DNA of 64,000 nucleotides from Paracoccaceae bacterium (GCA_002709405.1 PAQV01000063.1:1-64000); one strand, 5' to 3'; shown: positions 9,152 to 17,831, numbered from the stretch's first letter. Program-made: numbers and translations. Notes: a model not told the origin generated them from the letters alone.

Positions 9152-10399
9152 ATGCGTCTTTCCGATCTTGATATCATCGTCACCGCTCCGCCCGCGCCGG
9201 GCTGGGGCGGGCGCTACTGGATCCTGGTCAAGGTCACCACCGACACCGGGATCACCGGATGGGGCGAATGTTACGCCACCTCGGTCGGACCCGAGGCGAT
9301 GACGGCGGTGATCCGCGATGTCTTCGCCCGCCACATGGCCGACGAGGACCCGGCCAATATCGAGCTGATGAAACGCCGGGCCTATTCCGCGGGCTTCACC
9401 CAGCGGCCGGACCTGACCGTGATGGGCGCGTTCTCGGGGCTGGAAATCGCCTGCTGGGACATCCTGGGCAAGAACCGCGACGTGCCCGTCCACATGCTGA
9501 TCGGCGGCCGGATGAATGACCGGATCCGGGCCTACAGCTACCTGTATCCGCTGGGCCACCACGATCTGCCGGGCTTCTGGAACGCGCCGGACCAGGCGGC
9601 CGAGTCCGCAATTGCCCTGGTCGAGCGCGGCTACACGGCGATCAAGTTCGACCCCGCCGGCCCCTACACCATCCGCGGCGGGCACATGCCCGCGCTGTCA
9701 GATATCTCGGCGTCAGTGGCCTTTTGCCGGGCGCTGCGCGCGGCCGTCGGCGACCGGGCCGACCTTCTGTTCGGGACCCACGGCCAATTCACGCCCGCCG
9801 GCGCGATCCGGTTGGGCCGGGCGCTGGAAGCCTTCGATCCGCTGTGGTTCGAGGAACCGGTGCCCCCCGACGACGTGCCGGCCATGGCCAGGGTGGCCGA
9901 GGCCGTGCGTATCCCGGTAGCGACCGGAGAACGGCTGACCACCCTGTCGGAATTCGCCGCCGTGCTGCGGGCCGGGGCGGCCGAGATCCTGCAGCCCGCG
10001 CTTGGCCGGGCCGGCGGGATCTGGGAGGCCCGCAAGATCGCGGCCCTGGCCGAAAGCCATTCCGCCCAGGTCGCCCCGCACCTTTATGCCGGGCCGGTGG
10101 AATGGGCAGCCAACGTCCAGCTGGCCGCGTCGATCCCCAACCTGCTGATGGCCGAGACCATCGAAACGCCCTTCCATGCCGGGTTGATCCGGGGGGGGCT
10201 GGCGGTCGAGGACGGCTATATCCCGGTGCCAGGAGGGGCCGGGCTGGGGATCGAGGTCGACGAGGCTTTGGCCCGGGCGCATCCCTGGTCAGGAGAGGGC
10301 CTGCACCTGGAAATGCAGTCTGCGCCCTGCAACTATTCCGCGCCCAATGCCTTTGCGGGCGGCGCGCCCTCGCCTGTCACGGGGAAGGATGACGACTGA
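9152..10399 (+). CDS. Mandelate racemase/muconate-lactonizing (enolase superfamily) sugar-acid dehydratase-like
   Basis: Mg-dependent enolase-superfamily enzyme of 415 residues. N-terminal capping domain, then the barrel with LLFGTHGQFTPAGA (first metal region), WFEEPVPPDD (second metal Glu), ATGERL (third) and QVAPHLYAGP (catalytic His). The GTHGQ and FEEP pattern is that of acid-sugar dehydratases such as galactonate, mannonate or gluconate dehydratases. Likely dehydrates an aldonic acid to a 2-keto-3-deoxy acid. It follows the Zn-alcohol dehydrogenase, a pairing seen in non-phosphorylated sugar oxidation. No transporter sits next to it here. Confidence 0.87.
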   Translation: MRLSDLDIIVTAPPAPGWGGRYWILVKVTTDTGITGWGECYATSVGPEAMTAVIRDVFARHMADEDPANIELMKRRAYSAGFTQRPDLTVMGAFSGLEIACWDILGKNRDVPVHMLIGGRMNDRIRAYSYLYPLGHHDLPGFWNAPDQAAESAIALVERGYTAIKFDPAGPYTIRGGHMPALSDISASVAFCRALRAAVGDRADLLFGTHGQFTPAGAIRLGRALEAFDPLWFEEPVPPDDVPAMARVAEAVRIPVATGERLTTLSEFAAVLRAGAAEILQPALGRAGGIWEARKIAALAESHSAQVAPHLYAGPVEWAANVQLAASIPNLLMAETIETPFHAGLIRGGLAVEDGYIPVPGGAGLGIEVDEALARAHPWSGEGLHLEMQSAPCNYSAPNAFAGGAPSPVTGKDDD

Positions 10400-10503
10400 C
10401 AGCGCAGTTTGCGCTTGGGGGTGACAGGAAAGGTTCACTTGGGGCATGATGGCGCGAACCCGGCCTTCGGTCTCGCAATTGTGATCAAGCTCTTATCAGC
10501 CCC

Positions 10504-10827
10504 GTGAAAGACGCAAGCCCCATCCCACCCGACGCCCCCGACGGCATGGCAGATGCCGCCGGAGCGGCAACGGCCTACCTCAAGACGCTGGCCCACGAGG
10601 GCCGGCTGATGATCCTGTGCCACCTGGGCCGGGGCGAGAAATCGGTGGGCGAGCTGGAAAAGCTGCTGGACATGCGGCAGGCGGCGGTCAGCCAGATGCT
10701 GGCCCGGCTGCGGGACGAAGGGCTGGTGTCAACCCGGCGCGAGGGCAAGACGATCTATTATGCCCTGGCCGACGGGAATACCCGCCAGATGATCACCCTG
10801 CTCTACGAGTTGTTCTGCAGCAAGTAA
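10504..10827 (+). CDS. ArsR-family winged-helix transcriptional regulator
   Basis: A 107-residue DNA-binding repressor. The winged helix covers roughly residues 20-95: LKTLAHEGRLMILCHL, the recognition helix in DMRQAAVSQMLARLRDEGLV, and the wing RREGKTIYYALAD. It contains no CxC metal-binding motif in the recognition helix; the only Cys residues are one in helix 2 and one at the C-terminal end (LFCSK). That layout resembles redox/sulfur-responsive members such as BigR/SoxR-type repressors more than metal sensors. It starts at GTG 10504; ATG at 10546 is possible. Monocistronic, and convergent with rng. Confidence 0.88.
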   Translation: MKDASPIPPDAPDGMADAAGAATAYLKTLAHEGRLMILCHLGRGEKSVGELEKLLDMRQAAVSQMLARLRDEGLVSTRREGKTIYYALADGNTRQMITLLYELFCSK

Positions 10828-10828
10828 T

Positions 10829-10877
10829 GGACCCATCGGACGGTGGTGGGGCGGAAGATGGGTCGAAACGACCCATC
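10829..10877 (+). repeat. Three interlocking inverted segments after arsR
   Basis: GACCCATC at 10830-10837, GATGGGTCG at 10857-10865 and CGACCCATC at 10869-10877. The middle copy can pair with either flank: a 9-bp stem with a 3-base loop to the right, or an 8-bp stem with a 19-base loop to the left. Could be an operator or part of the 3' end structure of arsR. No T-run follows. Confidence 0.6.
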
Positions 10878-10926
10878 CTACATCCTGTTCCACCGGATCA
10901 TGGACGCTCCGCCTGGCACGGGCGGG

Positions 10927-10977
10927 CCTGCGCCCTCGGACGCGGGGTGGGCGGGCGGGAGCGTCCGAGGGCGCAGG
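10927..10977. repeat. 17-bp perfect hairpin with a G4-type loop, between convergent arsR and rng
   Basis: Stem CCTGCGCCCTCGGACGC (10927-10943) pairs perfectly with 10961-10977. The 17-base loop GGGGTGGGCGGGCGGGA has four G-runs separated by single bases, a textbook quadruplex motif on this strand. It lies 28 bases after the rng stop (read on -) and probably ends transcription there. A near-identical loop sits in a different stem at 13911-13957. Confidence 0.8.
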
Positions 10978-11004
10978 TCCGTCCTTTCGCCATCCCGCGC
11001 AACC

Positions 11005-12015
11005 TCAGCCGATTGGAGCGCGCGCCCGTTTCCGTTGCAATTCGAAATGTCCAAGGGGCGTCCAGCCCGACAGGATCGTTTCCACCGAACAGGACCGGAA
11101 CGCCCCGCGCAGGGCACTTTCGACGGTCCGCCGATCCTTCTTGGGCATCGGCGCCAGGTCCAGCACGATCTGGCCACCCAGACCCCGCACCCTCAGCGCC
11201 CGGGGCAAGGCCCGCGCGCAAGCGATGTTGGCCTTCAGCCCGGCCGCAAGCGACGTATCGGCCCCGGTGTTCACATCCACCGCCACCAGCGCCCGCGTCG
11301 GTTCCACGAAGAACGACGCGCCGCCCGGCAGCGCCACCCGGGTGCCACGCGCCTCGGCAATGGCATCCAGCGCTCCGTGGCTGTTGAAACATCCCTCGGC
11401 CGTGACCACCTCGGCCGGTTCCGACCAGTCGCGCCAGGCCAACAGATGCGGCCCGTCGCCCTCGACCAGTTTCTCGGGCTCGCCGGCCCTGTCGCTCATC
11501 ACCCGTTCGGCCAGCTCGGCCATGGCCGCGATATCCTCGGCCACCTCGTCGGCATCTGCCCCCTCGGCCCCGGTGCGCAGGATCAGCCCGTGCTCGGCCT
11601 CGCCCATTTCGCCATGCGCGATTTCCAGAAGCCGGTCGCGTTCGTCATCGTCCCGGATCCCGCGCGACACGTTCAACCCCGGCGCCCCGGGCGTGACGAT
11701 GGCATAGCGGCTCTTGAACAGGATCCGTGTGGTGACCGGCATCGCCTTGCCCGGCTCGGCATAGCCCGTCACCTGCACCAGGATCGTTTCCCCCGGAGAC
11801 AGCCCCTTGACCTGGCGCAGAAAGACCTGCCCGTCCGGGGTGGACAGGAACATGCCCCCCTGCCCCTTGACCGGCCGGTCGGCCTTGGCCCGGTAGATCG
11901 TGCCCGGCGCCGGCCCATCGGTCTCGACCAGCAGGTCGTCCAGTTGGCCGTCGACCATCAGCGCCGCGGCCTCGCGCCCGTCCAGGTGATCCAGCAGGAT
12001 CTGGCGTCCCTTCAT
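11005..12015 (-). CDS. rng: Ribonuclease E/G family endoribonuclease
   Basis: Single-strand-specific endoribonuclease for rRNA/mRNA processing, 336 residues. The N-terminal third is an S1-like RNA-binding region ([19 protein letters not shown]). The two catalytic Mg-binding Asp are in [12 protein letters not shown] near residue 247 and [10 protein letters not shown] near residue 287; the end [12 protein letters not shown] matches the usual RNase E/G catalytic-domain boundary. It lacks the long C-terminal scaffold of RNase E, so it is the short RNase G-like form. Its ATG overlaps the maf stop by 4 bases, part of infA-maf-rng. The yacG gene that often follows rng in this family of bacteria is not seen. 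Confidence 0.92.
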   Translation of the reverse strand: MKGRQILLDHLDGREAAALMVDGQLDDLLVETDGPAPGTIYRAKADRPVKGQGGMFLSTPDGQVFLRQVKGLSPGETILVQVTGYAEPGKAMPVTTRILFKSRYAIVTPGAPGLNVSRGIRDDDERDRLLEIAHGEMGEAEHGLILRTGAEGADADEVAEDIAAMAELAERVMSDRAGEPEKLVEGDGPHLLAWRDWSEPAEVVTAEGCFNSHGALDAIAEARGTRVALPGGASFFVEPTRALVAVDVNTGADTSLAAGLKANIACARALPRALRVRGLGGQIVLDLAPMPKKDRRTVESALRGAFRSCSVETILSGWTPLGHFELQRKRARAPIG

Positions 12016-12590
12016 TGTCGCTCTCCGTACAGCGGATAGCCGGCGGCCTGCAGCAGCCCGGCAGTTTCAGCCAGGGGCAGGCCGACGATCCCGGTGAAAG
12101 ACCCGCCGATCCAGGGGATGAACGCCCCCGCCGGACCCTGGATGCCATAGCCCCCGGCCTTGCCGTCCCAATCGCCGCTGGCGATGTAGGCCGAGATCTC
12201 GGGGACCGACAGGCGCTTCATGCGCACGGCACTGACCACGTCGCGTTCCCATAGCCGGTCGCCCAGGCGCAGGGCCACCGCCGTGATCACCCGGTGCCGC
12301 CGGCCCGACAGGGCCAGCAGGAAGGCCCGGGCCTCGTCCGCATCGGCCGGTTTGCCCAGGATCCGCCGGCCCAGGGCCACGGTGGTATCGGCGCACAGGA
12401 CAAGCTCGTCCGGCCCGGCCGTCACGGCCTGGGCCTTTTCACGGGCCATCCGCGCGCAATAAGGGCGCGGAGTTTCATCCTTCAGGGGCGATTCGTCGAT
12501 GTCGGGCGGCCGGATGTCATCGGCCACCACCCCGAGCTGCGCCAGCAAATCGCGCCGGCGCGGCGACCCCGATCCGAGAATCAGCCGCAT
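12012..12590 (-). CDS. maf: Maf-family nucleotide pyrophosphatase
   Basis: Cytoplasmic nucleoside triphosphate pyrophosphatase that cleans non-canonical or excess nucleotides and is linked to septum formation. The 192 residues start with the Maf signature [11 protein letters not shown], followed by DIDESP, a Lys in AREKAQAV and CADTTVAL near residue 68, all in family order. Lies 16 bases after infA and overlaps rng by 4 bases, a conserved arrangement in Rhodobacteraceae. Confidence 0.94.
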   Translation of the reverse strand: MRLILGSGSPRRRDLLAQLGVVADDIRPPDIDESPLKDETPRPYCARMAREKAQAVTAGPDELVLCADTTVALGRRILGKPADADEARAFLLALSGRRHRVITAVALRLGDRLWERDVVSAVRMKRLSVPEISAYIASGDWDGKAGGYGIQGPAGAFIPWIGGSFTGIVGLPLAETAGLLQAAGYPLYGERQ

Positions 12591-12606
12591 CGGTGCCGCT
12601 CGGGCA

Positions 12607-12825
12607 TCACTTGAAGCGATAGTTGATTCGCCCCTTGGTCAGGTCGTAAGGCGTCATTTCCACCTGGACCCGGTCGCCGGCAAGAACACGAATCCGGTTC
12701 TTGCGCATCTTTCCTGCCGTGTGAGCGATGATTTCATGGCCATTGTCCAGCTCGACCCGAAACGTCGCATTGGGCAGGAGTTCCTTCACGACACCGGGAA
12801 ATTCGAGCGTATCTTCCTTGGCCAT
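12607..12825 (-). CDS. infA: Translation initiation factor IF-1
   Basis: OB-fold factor bound in the ribosomal A site during initiation. Starting at 12825 gives the standard 72-residue protein [11 protein letters not shown]...KGRINYRFK; the longer open frame adds seven residues (from 12846) that the family lacks. GGAGATAAC before this ATG is a good ribosome binding site and fixes the start. First gene of the infA-maf-rng unit. Confidence 0.97.
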   Translation of the reverse strand: MAKEDTLEFPGVVKELLPNATFRVELDNGHEIIAHTAGKMRKNRIRVLAGDRVQVEMTPYDLTKGRINYRFK

Positions 12826-12928
12826 GTTATCTCCATCCTTGCTCACCCGCCAATTTACGGGCGCGCCTTAAATGGACCCTCGCCGCGCCGAATTCAAGTG
12901 GCTTGTCGGCACGGACGCATTGCTTGCG

Positions 12929-13822
12929 TTACATTCCGTTAAGACACACCTGCTCGGGCGCGTGATCACGGCCGGACTGCTCGACCCAATGGGACCGGTT
13001 CCGCACCGCCCCGCCCGCGCGCACGCCCGACACCAGGGCCGGGTCGAACTCGGCGCAGGTCCAGGCGGGCACGTCGAACGCCCCTTCGGCCAGGACGCCG
13101 GTGTCGGGAAAGCCCCTGTCGGGTGGGCCAAAGACCCCGCCCCGCCCGGTGCTGGTGTCCACGGCGTCGTTCCACTCGGCCCGCCCGATGATCGAGGACA
13201 TGACGGCCACGCACTGGTTCTCCAGGGCCCGGGCCATCGCCCCGATCCGCACCCGGGCATAGCCGTGGCGGGCCTCGGTGGCGGAGGGCACCAGCAGGAT
13301 GTCCGCCTCGGCCAGGGCGTGGCCCAGCAGGGGGAATTCGCTGTCGTAGCAGATCAGGACGCCGATCTTGCCAAGGCTGGTGTCGAACAGGCGCAGCGGC
13401 CCGCCACCCGCCATGTTCATCGGATCGCGTTCGTAAGGCACCAGGATCTGCTTGTCCTGGATGCCGATGGCCCCCTCGGGCGTGATCAGCCGGGCCCGGT
13501 TCACCGGGCGGGTGATCGCCGGGTCCTCGGACCGGGCCGGGCCGGATCCGGCCAGGATGTGCACGCCGTATTCCGCGGCCAGGCGCAGGTGGACGGCATC
13601 CGCTGCCTCCAGCCGGTCCGCCACGGACCACATCGATTGCTCCAGGTCGCCGGCAGCCTCCGCCCCGTCCAGCGTGGCCAATTCCATGGCCCCGTATTCG
13701 GGAAAGACCAGCAGGTCGGCCCCCTGCCCGGCCGCATCGGCAACCCAGGCGGCAAGCTTGTCTTCGAACTGCGACCAGCTGTCGAGCCAGTCGAGCGGAT
13801 ATGCGGCGGCAGCAACTTTCAT
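12929..13822 (-). CDS. Carbon-nitrogen hydrolase (nitrilase superfamily)
   Basis: A 297-residue amidase/nitrilase-fold enzyme cleaving a C-N bond of an unknown amide. The Glu-Lys-Cys triad is visible: Glu in LVFPEYGAME near residue 43, Lys in IQDKQILVPYERD near residue 124, Cys in LICYDSEFPL near residue 160. MKVAAAAYPLDW at 13822 is a normal family start; a GTG at 13864 would add 14 residues with no homology to the fold. Close relatives are usually annotated as amidohydrolases next to GNAT genes, as here, where a GNAT gene lies upstream across a hairpin. Confidence 0.88.
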   Translation of the reverse strand: MKVAAAAYPLDWLDSWSQFEDKLAAWVADAAGQGADLLVFPEYGAMELATLDGAEAAGDLEQSMWSVADRLEAADAVHLRLAAEYGVHILAGSGPARSEDPAITRPVNRARLITPEGAIGIQDKQILVPYERDPMNMAGGGPLRLFDTSLGKIGVLICYDSEFPLLGHALAEADILLVPSATEARHGYARVRIGAMARALENQCVAVMSSIIGRAEWNDAVDTSTGRGGVFGPPDRGFPDTGVLAEGAFDVPAWTCAEFDPALVSGVRAGGAVRNRSHWVEQSGRDHAPEQVCLNGM

Positions 13823-13910
13823 GGCATCATCGGTAGCGCCCGCACCGGTCCTGCGCAAGGCCACCTGCCCACCCGAATGGGTCGAGGCGGACCACCTGCC
13901 AGGCAGAGCC

Positions 13911-13957
13911 GGGCGGTGGCGGGCCGGGGTGGGTGGGCGGGAGGCCTGCCACCGCCC
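13911..13957. repeat. Hairpin with G4-type loop downstream of the GNAT gene
   Basis: Arms 13911-13925 and 13943-13957 pair over 15 positions with one mismatch. The loop GGGGTGGGTGGGCGGGA differs at one base from the loop of the hairpin at 10927-10977, although the stems are unrelated. It begins 10 bases beyond the stop of the minus-strand GNAT gene, so it is probably its terminator. Confidence 0.75.
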
Positions 13958-13966
13958 GTCCCCAGA

Positions 13967-14551
13967 TCAGATCTCGCGCATCCAGAATTGCAGGGGATGA
14001 TCGGTTTCGGCCTGCTGGTCGATATCCTTCCAGGAAAACCGGGCCACGACGCCCGGCAAGGACGCATAGCCACGGCCCCGCCAGAACGGCTCCAGCGACC
14101 GGGCCCCGTCCGGGCGCAGCGGATGATCCGCCGGGCGCACGACACCGCAAAACGCCACCTTGCCAAAGCCCAGCTTCTTGGCATGGGCCTCGCGCGCATC
14201 GAAGAACCGGTGCCCGATGCCCTGCCCCCGGCAGTCGGGCAACAGCACCGACTCGGCGCAATAGAACACCTCGCCCATGTCGATGCCCGAGCCCTCGAAC
14301 GCCCCCGCGAAATCATCGGCATGATCGGCCAGCGGCATGCCCGTGGCGGCGCCCACCAGCCGGTCCCCGTCAAAGGCCCCCACCACGACCGCATCGGGGC
14401 TGTCGCGATAGACCTGCAGGTAGCGCCGTTCATAGGCGACGTCGCCGTCGTACAGGTACGGCCAGTCGCGGAACACGGCGATCCTCAGCCGGGCCACGTC
14501 GTCCAGCGCGCCGTCCAGCGCCGCGCCGGTCAGGGGGCGGACCTCGATCAC
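13967..14551 (-). CDS. GNAT-family N-acetyltransferase
   Basis: Acetyl-CoA-dependent transferase of 194 residues, acceptor unknown. Motif A with the acetyl-CoA pyrophosphate loop is VLLPDCRGQGIGHRFFD near residues 102-118 (RGQGIG). The protein begins at a GTG that overlaps the stop of the SnoaL-like gene (GTGA), so the two are translationally coupled. A hairpin ends the unit just downstream. Confidence 0.87.
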   Translation of the reverse strand: MIEVRPLTGAALDGALDDVARLRIAVFRDWPYLYDGDVAYERRYLQVYRDSPDAVVVGAFDGDRLVGAATGMPLADHADDFAGAFEGSGIDMGEVFYCAESVLLPDCRGQGIGHRFFDAREAHAKKLGFGKVAFCGVVRPADHPLRPDGARSLEPFWRGRGYASLPGVVARFSWKDIDQQAETDHPLQFWMREI

Positions 14552-14940
14552 GAGACCTGGGCGACCCAGTCGGCCAGGTTGTAATAGGTCGTCACCCGCG
14601 CGATCTTGCCGTCCTTGAGGTCAAAGAACGACCCCGCGGGCAGCCGGTAGGTCTGGCCCGTCGCCTCGGGCAGGCCGGCATCGGTCGTCAGGTAGGTGCC
14701 GTTGACGATGTATTCGGCTGCCGCGCGGGTGCCGCCCTCTGCCTCGAAGACGACCATGTCGGTCAGCTCTTCCTTGTAGCAATGGTTCATGTGCTCGCAG
14801 AATTCGCCGAACTTGGTCTTGCCCACCCGGATCCGGCCCTCGTTCACATGATGGGCCACGTCGGCCGTCAGGCACTCCAGCATGGCTTCCACGTCACCGG
14901 CATTGAATGCCTCGAAATAGGTCTTCACGATGTTGGACAT
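14548..14940 (-). CDS. SnoaL/NTF2-like protein (ketosteroid-isomerase-related)
   Basis: Small 130-residue cone-shaped NTF2-like protein: starts IVKTYFEAFNAGDVEAMLECL and continues with the FFDLKDGKIARVTTYYNLADW strand pattern of the ketosteroid-isomerase-related group. Members are isomerases, cyclases or simple ligand-binding proteins; no specific substrate can be read. Start overlaps the end of the phosphatase gene upstream by 16 bases and the stop overlaps the GNAT start. Confidence 0.82.
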   Translation of the reverse strand: MSNIVKTYFEAFNAGDVEAMLECLTADVAHHVNEGRIRVGKTKFGEFCEHMNHCYKEELTDMVVFEAEGGTRAAAEYIVNGTYLTTDAGLPEATGQTYRLPAGSFFDLKDGKIARVTTYYNLADWVAQVS

Positions 14941-15398
14941 GTCGTCTCCCTTGCCGTGCCCCAGCGTTCCGTCAGGCGGGAAACGATCTGGTCGCGGGCC
15001 TTCCTGTATTGGTCAAGCTTGTCTGTGCGGGTCTCGCCCAGCCCCGTCGGATCGAGGATCGGCCAGTATTCCACGTCCAGGTGGAAGTACCGCGTCAGCT
15101 CCAGCGCCCGGCGCTGGCTGGCCGGAGACAGGGCGATCACCAGGTCGAACGACGACAGGTCGTCGCCCCATTGTTCCATCTCGTCGAAGGACCGCGACCG
15201 GTGGCGGTCAAGTTCCACCCCGATTTCCTTGCACACTGCGATGGTAAAGCCGTCGATCTCGATGTCGTTCTTGACACCGACCGACTGCACATAGGTGCCC
15301 TCGCCGTAGAATTTCTTCATCAGCCCCTCGGCCATCGGAGACCGCACGGCATTGTGGTCGCAGCAGAACAGAACCGATTGCGGCAACGGTTCCGACAT
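14925..15398 (-). CDS. Low-molecular-weight protein tyrosine phosphatase family protein
   Basis: Cytoplasmic phosphatase of 157 residues. The P-loop CX5R is CDHNAVRSPMAEG near residues 13-25, and the general-acid Asp is in the LDPTG loop near residue 115. The family also includes arsenate reductases; the UPF0262/hisD context argues for a phosphatase. Start chosen at 15398 because GGAGGGTGAG precedes it and MSEPLPQSVLFCC fits the family; the open frame extends nine codons further. It follows the UPF0262 gene by 4 bases. Confidence 0.88.
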   Translation of the reverse strand: MSEPLPQSVLFCCDHNAVRSPMAEGLMKKFYGEGTYVQSVGVKNDIEIDGFTIAVCKEIGVELDRHRSRSFDEMEQWGDDLSSFDLVIALSPASQRRALELTRYFHLDVEYWPILDPTGLGETRTDKLDQYRKARDQIVSRLTERWGTARETTCPTS

Positions 15399-15402
15399 GC
15401 GC

Positions 15403-15882
15403 TCACCCTCCGAAATGCAGGACACAGATCAGCGTGAACAGCCGTCGCGCCGTGTCCTCATCGACCTCCACCTTGCCTTCAAGCCGCTCTTGCAGCACCC
15501 GGCTGCCCTCATTGTGGATGCCCCGGCGCGCCATGTCGATGGTTTCGATCTGGCTGGGCGGCAGGGTCTTCACGGCGTCGAAATAGCTTTCGCAGATCTG
15601 GAAGTAATCCTTCACCACCTGCCGGAAGGGGCCAAGCGACAGGTGGAACTCGGCCGCGCGCTCGTCGTCGATGGTGTCGACCTCGAACACCAGCCGCTTG
15701 TCGCGGATCGACAGGGTCAGGTGATAGGGCCCGGCCGGCACGTCGCGTTCGTCCCGCTGGGGCAGGATGAAGGTGTTGTCTTCGAGCAGGTCGAAGATGG
15801 CCACCTTGCGCTCCTGCTCGATTTCGGGCGTCGGCGGAGGCAGGGCGGAATCGTCCAGCTTGATCTCGGCGATATGGGACAT
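15403..15882 (-). CDS. UPF0262 family protein
   Basis: A 159-residue protein of unknown function found almost only in Alphaproteobacteria. It matches the family in length and in stretches such as ERKVAIFDLLEDNTF, LGPFRQVVKDYF and ARRGIHNEGS. Sits 6 bases after hisD and 4 bases before the phosphatase, in the order commonly seen in Rhodobacteraceae. No catalytic motif is evident. Confidence 0.9.
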   Translation of the reverse strand: MSHIAEIKLDDSALPPPTPEIEQERKVAIFDLLEDNTFILPQRDERDVPAGPYHLTLSIRDKRLVFEVDTIDDERAAEFHLSLGPFRQVVKDYFQICESYFDAVKTLPPSQIETIDMARRGIHNEGSRVLQERLEGKVEVDEDTARRLFTLICVLHFGG

Positions 15883-15888
15883 CGGCTG

Positions 15889-17190
15889 TTACCTGTTCAA
15901 CTTGTCGAGCCGGGCGCGCACGGACAGCCCATGGGCTTCAAGGCTTTCCGACCGGGCCAGACGCTCTGCGATGGGTCCGATAGCACGGAGCGCGTCGGGT
16001 GTCATCCGGGCCAACGTCGTACGTTTGAGGAAATCCATCACCGACAGGCCCGACGAGAATCGCGCCGACCGGGCGGTCGGCAGGACGTGGTTCGGGCCGC
16101 CGACGTAATCGCCGATCGCCTCGGGCGTCCACTGGCCCAGAAAGATCGCCCCCGCGTGGGTGCATTTGGCAGACAGGGCCTCGGGGTCGGCCACGCACAG
16201 CTCCAGGTGTTCGGGCGCGATGCGGTTGGACAGGGCGGCCGCCGTGTCCAGGTCGGGCACGGTAATGATCGCCCCGAAGTCGCGCCACGAGGCCCCGGCG
16301 ATCTCGCGCCGTTCCAGGGTTTCCAGGCGCTTGTCCACGGCCCGCGCCACCGCCGCGCCGAAATCGGCATCTGTGGTGATCAGCAGCGATTGGGCGCTTT
16401 CGTCATGCTCGGCCTGGCTCAGCAGGTCCAGAGCGACCCAGTCGGGATCGTTGTCACCGTCCGCGATCACCAGGATTTCCGAAGGGCCGGCGATCATGTC
16501 GATGCCGACCTTGCCGAAGACCCGCCGCTTGGCCGCTGCGACAAAGGCATTGCCCGGCCCGGTGATCTTGTCGACCGGCCGGATCGTTTCGGTGCCGTAG
16601 GCCAATGCGCCGATGGCCTGGGCCCCGCCGATCCGGTAGATCTCGTCCACCCCGGCCAGCCGCGCTGCCAGCAGCACGAGCGGATTGATCACGCCATCGG
16701 GTGTGGGCACCGTGATGGCCAGGCGCTCGACCCCGGCCACCTTGGCCGGGATGGCGTTCATCAGCACCGAAGAGGGGTAGCTGGCCAACCCGCCCGGCAC
16801 GTAAAGGCCGGCGGCCGACACCGGGGTCCAGCGCCAGCCAAGGGTCGCGCCCTCGGCATCGTTCCAGGATTGGTCGGCGGGCATCTGGCGGACGTGGTAG
16901 GCCCGGATCCGCTCGGCCGCGCGCTTGAGCGCGGCGTGATCTTCGGACGAAACTTCGGCAATCTGGCTGTCCACCTCCTCGGCGGAGAAGGCCAGCCCGC
17001 TGGGGTCAATACTCAGCCGGTCGAACTTTTCGGTCAGCGCGATCAGCGCGGCATCGCCGTCCCGGCGGACCTGGGCAATGATCCCCGCGACGATATCGTC
17101 CACGTCGGGGCTGTCCTCGCGCTTGGCCCCGAGCAAAGCGGTGAAGGCCGTGTCGAAATCGGCATCAAGGCTGTTGAGAAAGACCGGCAT
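15889..17190 (-). CDS. hisD: Histidinol dehydrogenase
   Basis: Zn- and NAD-dependent enzyme for the last two steps of histidine biosynthesis (histidinol to histidine). The 433-residue length is standard. Signatures seen: [12 protein letters not shown] near residue 233, AGPSEILV, the zinc-site AEHDESAQS, the catalytic APEHLELC near residue 330, and GPNHVLPT. First gene of the hisD-UPF0262-phosphatase-SnoaL-GNAT run; the other his genes are elsewhere. Confidence 0.96.
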   Translation of the reverse strand: MPVFLNSLDADFDTAFTALLGAKREDSPDVDDIVAGIIAQVRRDGDAALIALTEKFDRLSIDPSGLAFSAEEVDSQIAEVSSEDHAALKRAAERIRAYHVRQMPADQSWNDAEGATLGWRWTPVSAAGLYVPGGLASYPSSVLMNAIPAKVAGVERLAITVPTPDGVINPLVLLAARLAGVDEIYRIGGAQAIGALAYGTETIRPVDKITGPGNAFVAAAKRRVFGKVGIDMIAGPSEILVIADGDNDPDWVALDLLSQAEHDESAQSLLITTDADFGAAVARAVDKRLETLERREIAGASWRDFGAIITVPDLDTAAALSNRIAPEHLELCVADPEALSAKCTHAGAIFLGQWTPEAIGDYVGGPNHVLPTARSARFSSGLSVMDFLKRTTLARMTPDALRAIGPIAERLARSESLEAHGLSVRARLDKLNR

Positions 17191-17299
17191 CTGCTGTTCC
17201 TCGTTCTTTCAGGGGCTGATAGCGGTCCGGGCGGGCAGGCTCAAGCTCCGGGCCCGTCCGACCATCGGACCAAGGCGACCGGCCCGCCATCGGGCGGAC

Positions 17300-17343
17300 C
17301 AAATTTCTTGGAAGAAATTTGCCAGATTTTTCGAAAAATCTGG
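17300..17343. repeat. Two adjacent perfect AT-rich palindromes
   Basis: 17300-17321 has arms CAAATTTCTT/AAGAAATTTG around GG. 17322-17343 has arms CCAGATTTTT/AAAAATCTGG around CG. Both are 22 bp, perfect and back to back. They start 8 bases after the stop of the minus-strand DUF2948 gene, in strong contrast to the GC-rich surroundings. Likely a terminator for that gene and probably a repeated element of this lineage. Confidence 0.85.
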
Positions 17344-17351
17344 GCCCTGTG

Positions 17352-17831
17352 TCAGTTGTCGTGCTCCGGGGCCTTGCCGGAAGGCGCCTGGTAGGGTCGG
17401 GTCACGTCGCGCAGGGTCACATCGAGTGCCTCGACTTCCAACCGGATCGCCCCGTCGCCCGCCAGCGTCAGCAGGACATGTCCCGCCCCGTCCTCGCCCG
17501 GCTCGAAGGTCATCGACAGCACCGACAGGATCACGTCCTTGTCGCTCCGGTCGATCCCCTGCGAGGCCACGCGCAGCACGTTTTCCACGCTCAATACCGA
17601 TTGCACCCGCTCATACGGCCGGGCCCGGCGTTGCGCAGCCGGGGCGTCTTCCCAGCGGAACCGGTTCAGCAACAGGGCAAACTGGCGGGCCTTCGGCCGC
17701 CAGGTCATCTCGGTGATGGGAAACACCGAATCCTGGATCAGCGCAGCCAGAACGCCCAGGTCCTCGGCATCAATGGCGCCAAGGTACAAAGGCGCCTCGC
17801 GTCCGTCCTCGAACCTGGCGTCCTCGGTCAT
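17352..17831 (-). CDS. DUF2948 family protein
   Basis: A 159-residue alphaproteobacterial protein of unknown function. It shows the family pattern: YLGAIDAEDLGVLAALIQDSV near the start, WRPKARQFALLLNRFRWED, and the C-terminal GGAIRLEV-like strand (GDGAIRLEVEALDVTLRDVTRPY). Its ATG overlaps the murA stop by one base, the standard arrangement in Rhodobacteraceae. No enzyme motif. Confidence 0.9.
   Translation of the reverse strand: MTEDARFEDGREAPLYLGAIDAEDLGVLAALIQDSVFPITEMTWRPKARQFALLLNRFRWEDAPAAQRRARPYERVQSVLSVENVLRVASQGIDRSDKDVILSVLSMTFEPGEDGAGHVLLTLAGDGAIRLEVEALDVTLRDVTRPYQAPSGKAPEHDN

Noticed and set aside
10843-12039. 398-codon + frame over rng
   Set aside because: Its protein is low in structure and antisense to rng, which has clear RNase G motifs.
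12872-15294. Very long + frames over the nitrilase, GNAT and SnoaL-like genes
   Set aside because: Antisense shadows made possible by high GC; no homology pattern.
15352-17394. 680-codon + frame opposite UPF0262 and hisD
   Set aside because: Antisense to two well-conserved genes; repetitive His/Gln/Arg composition.
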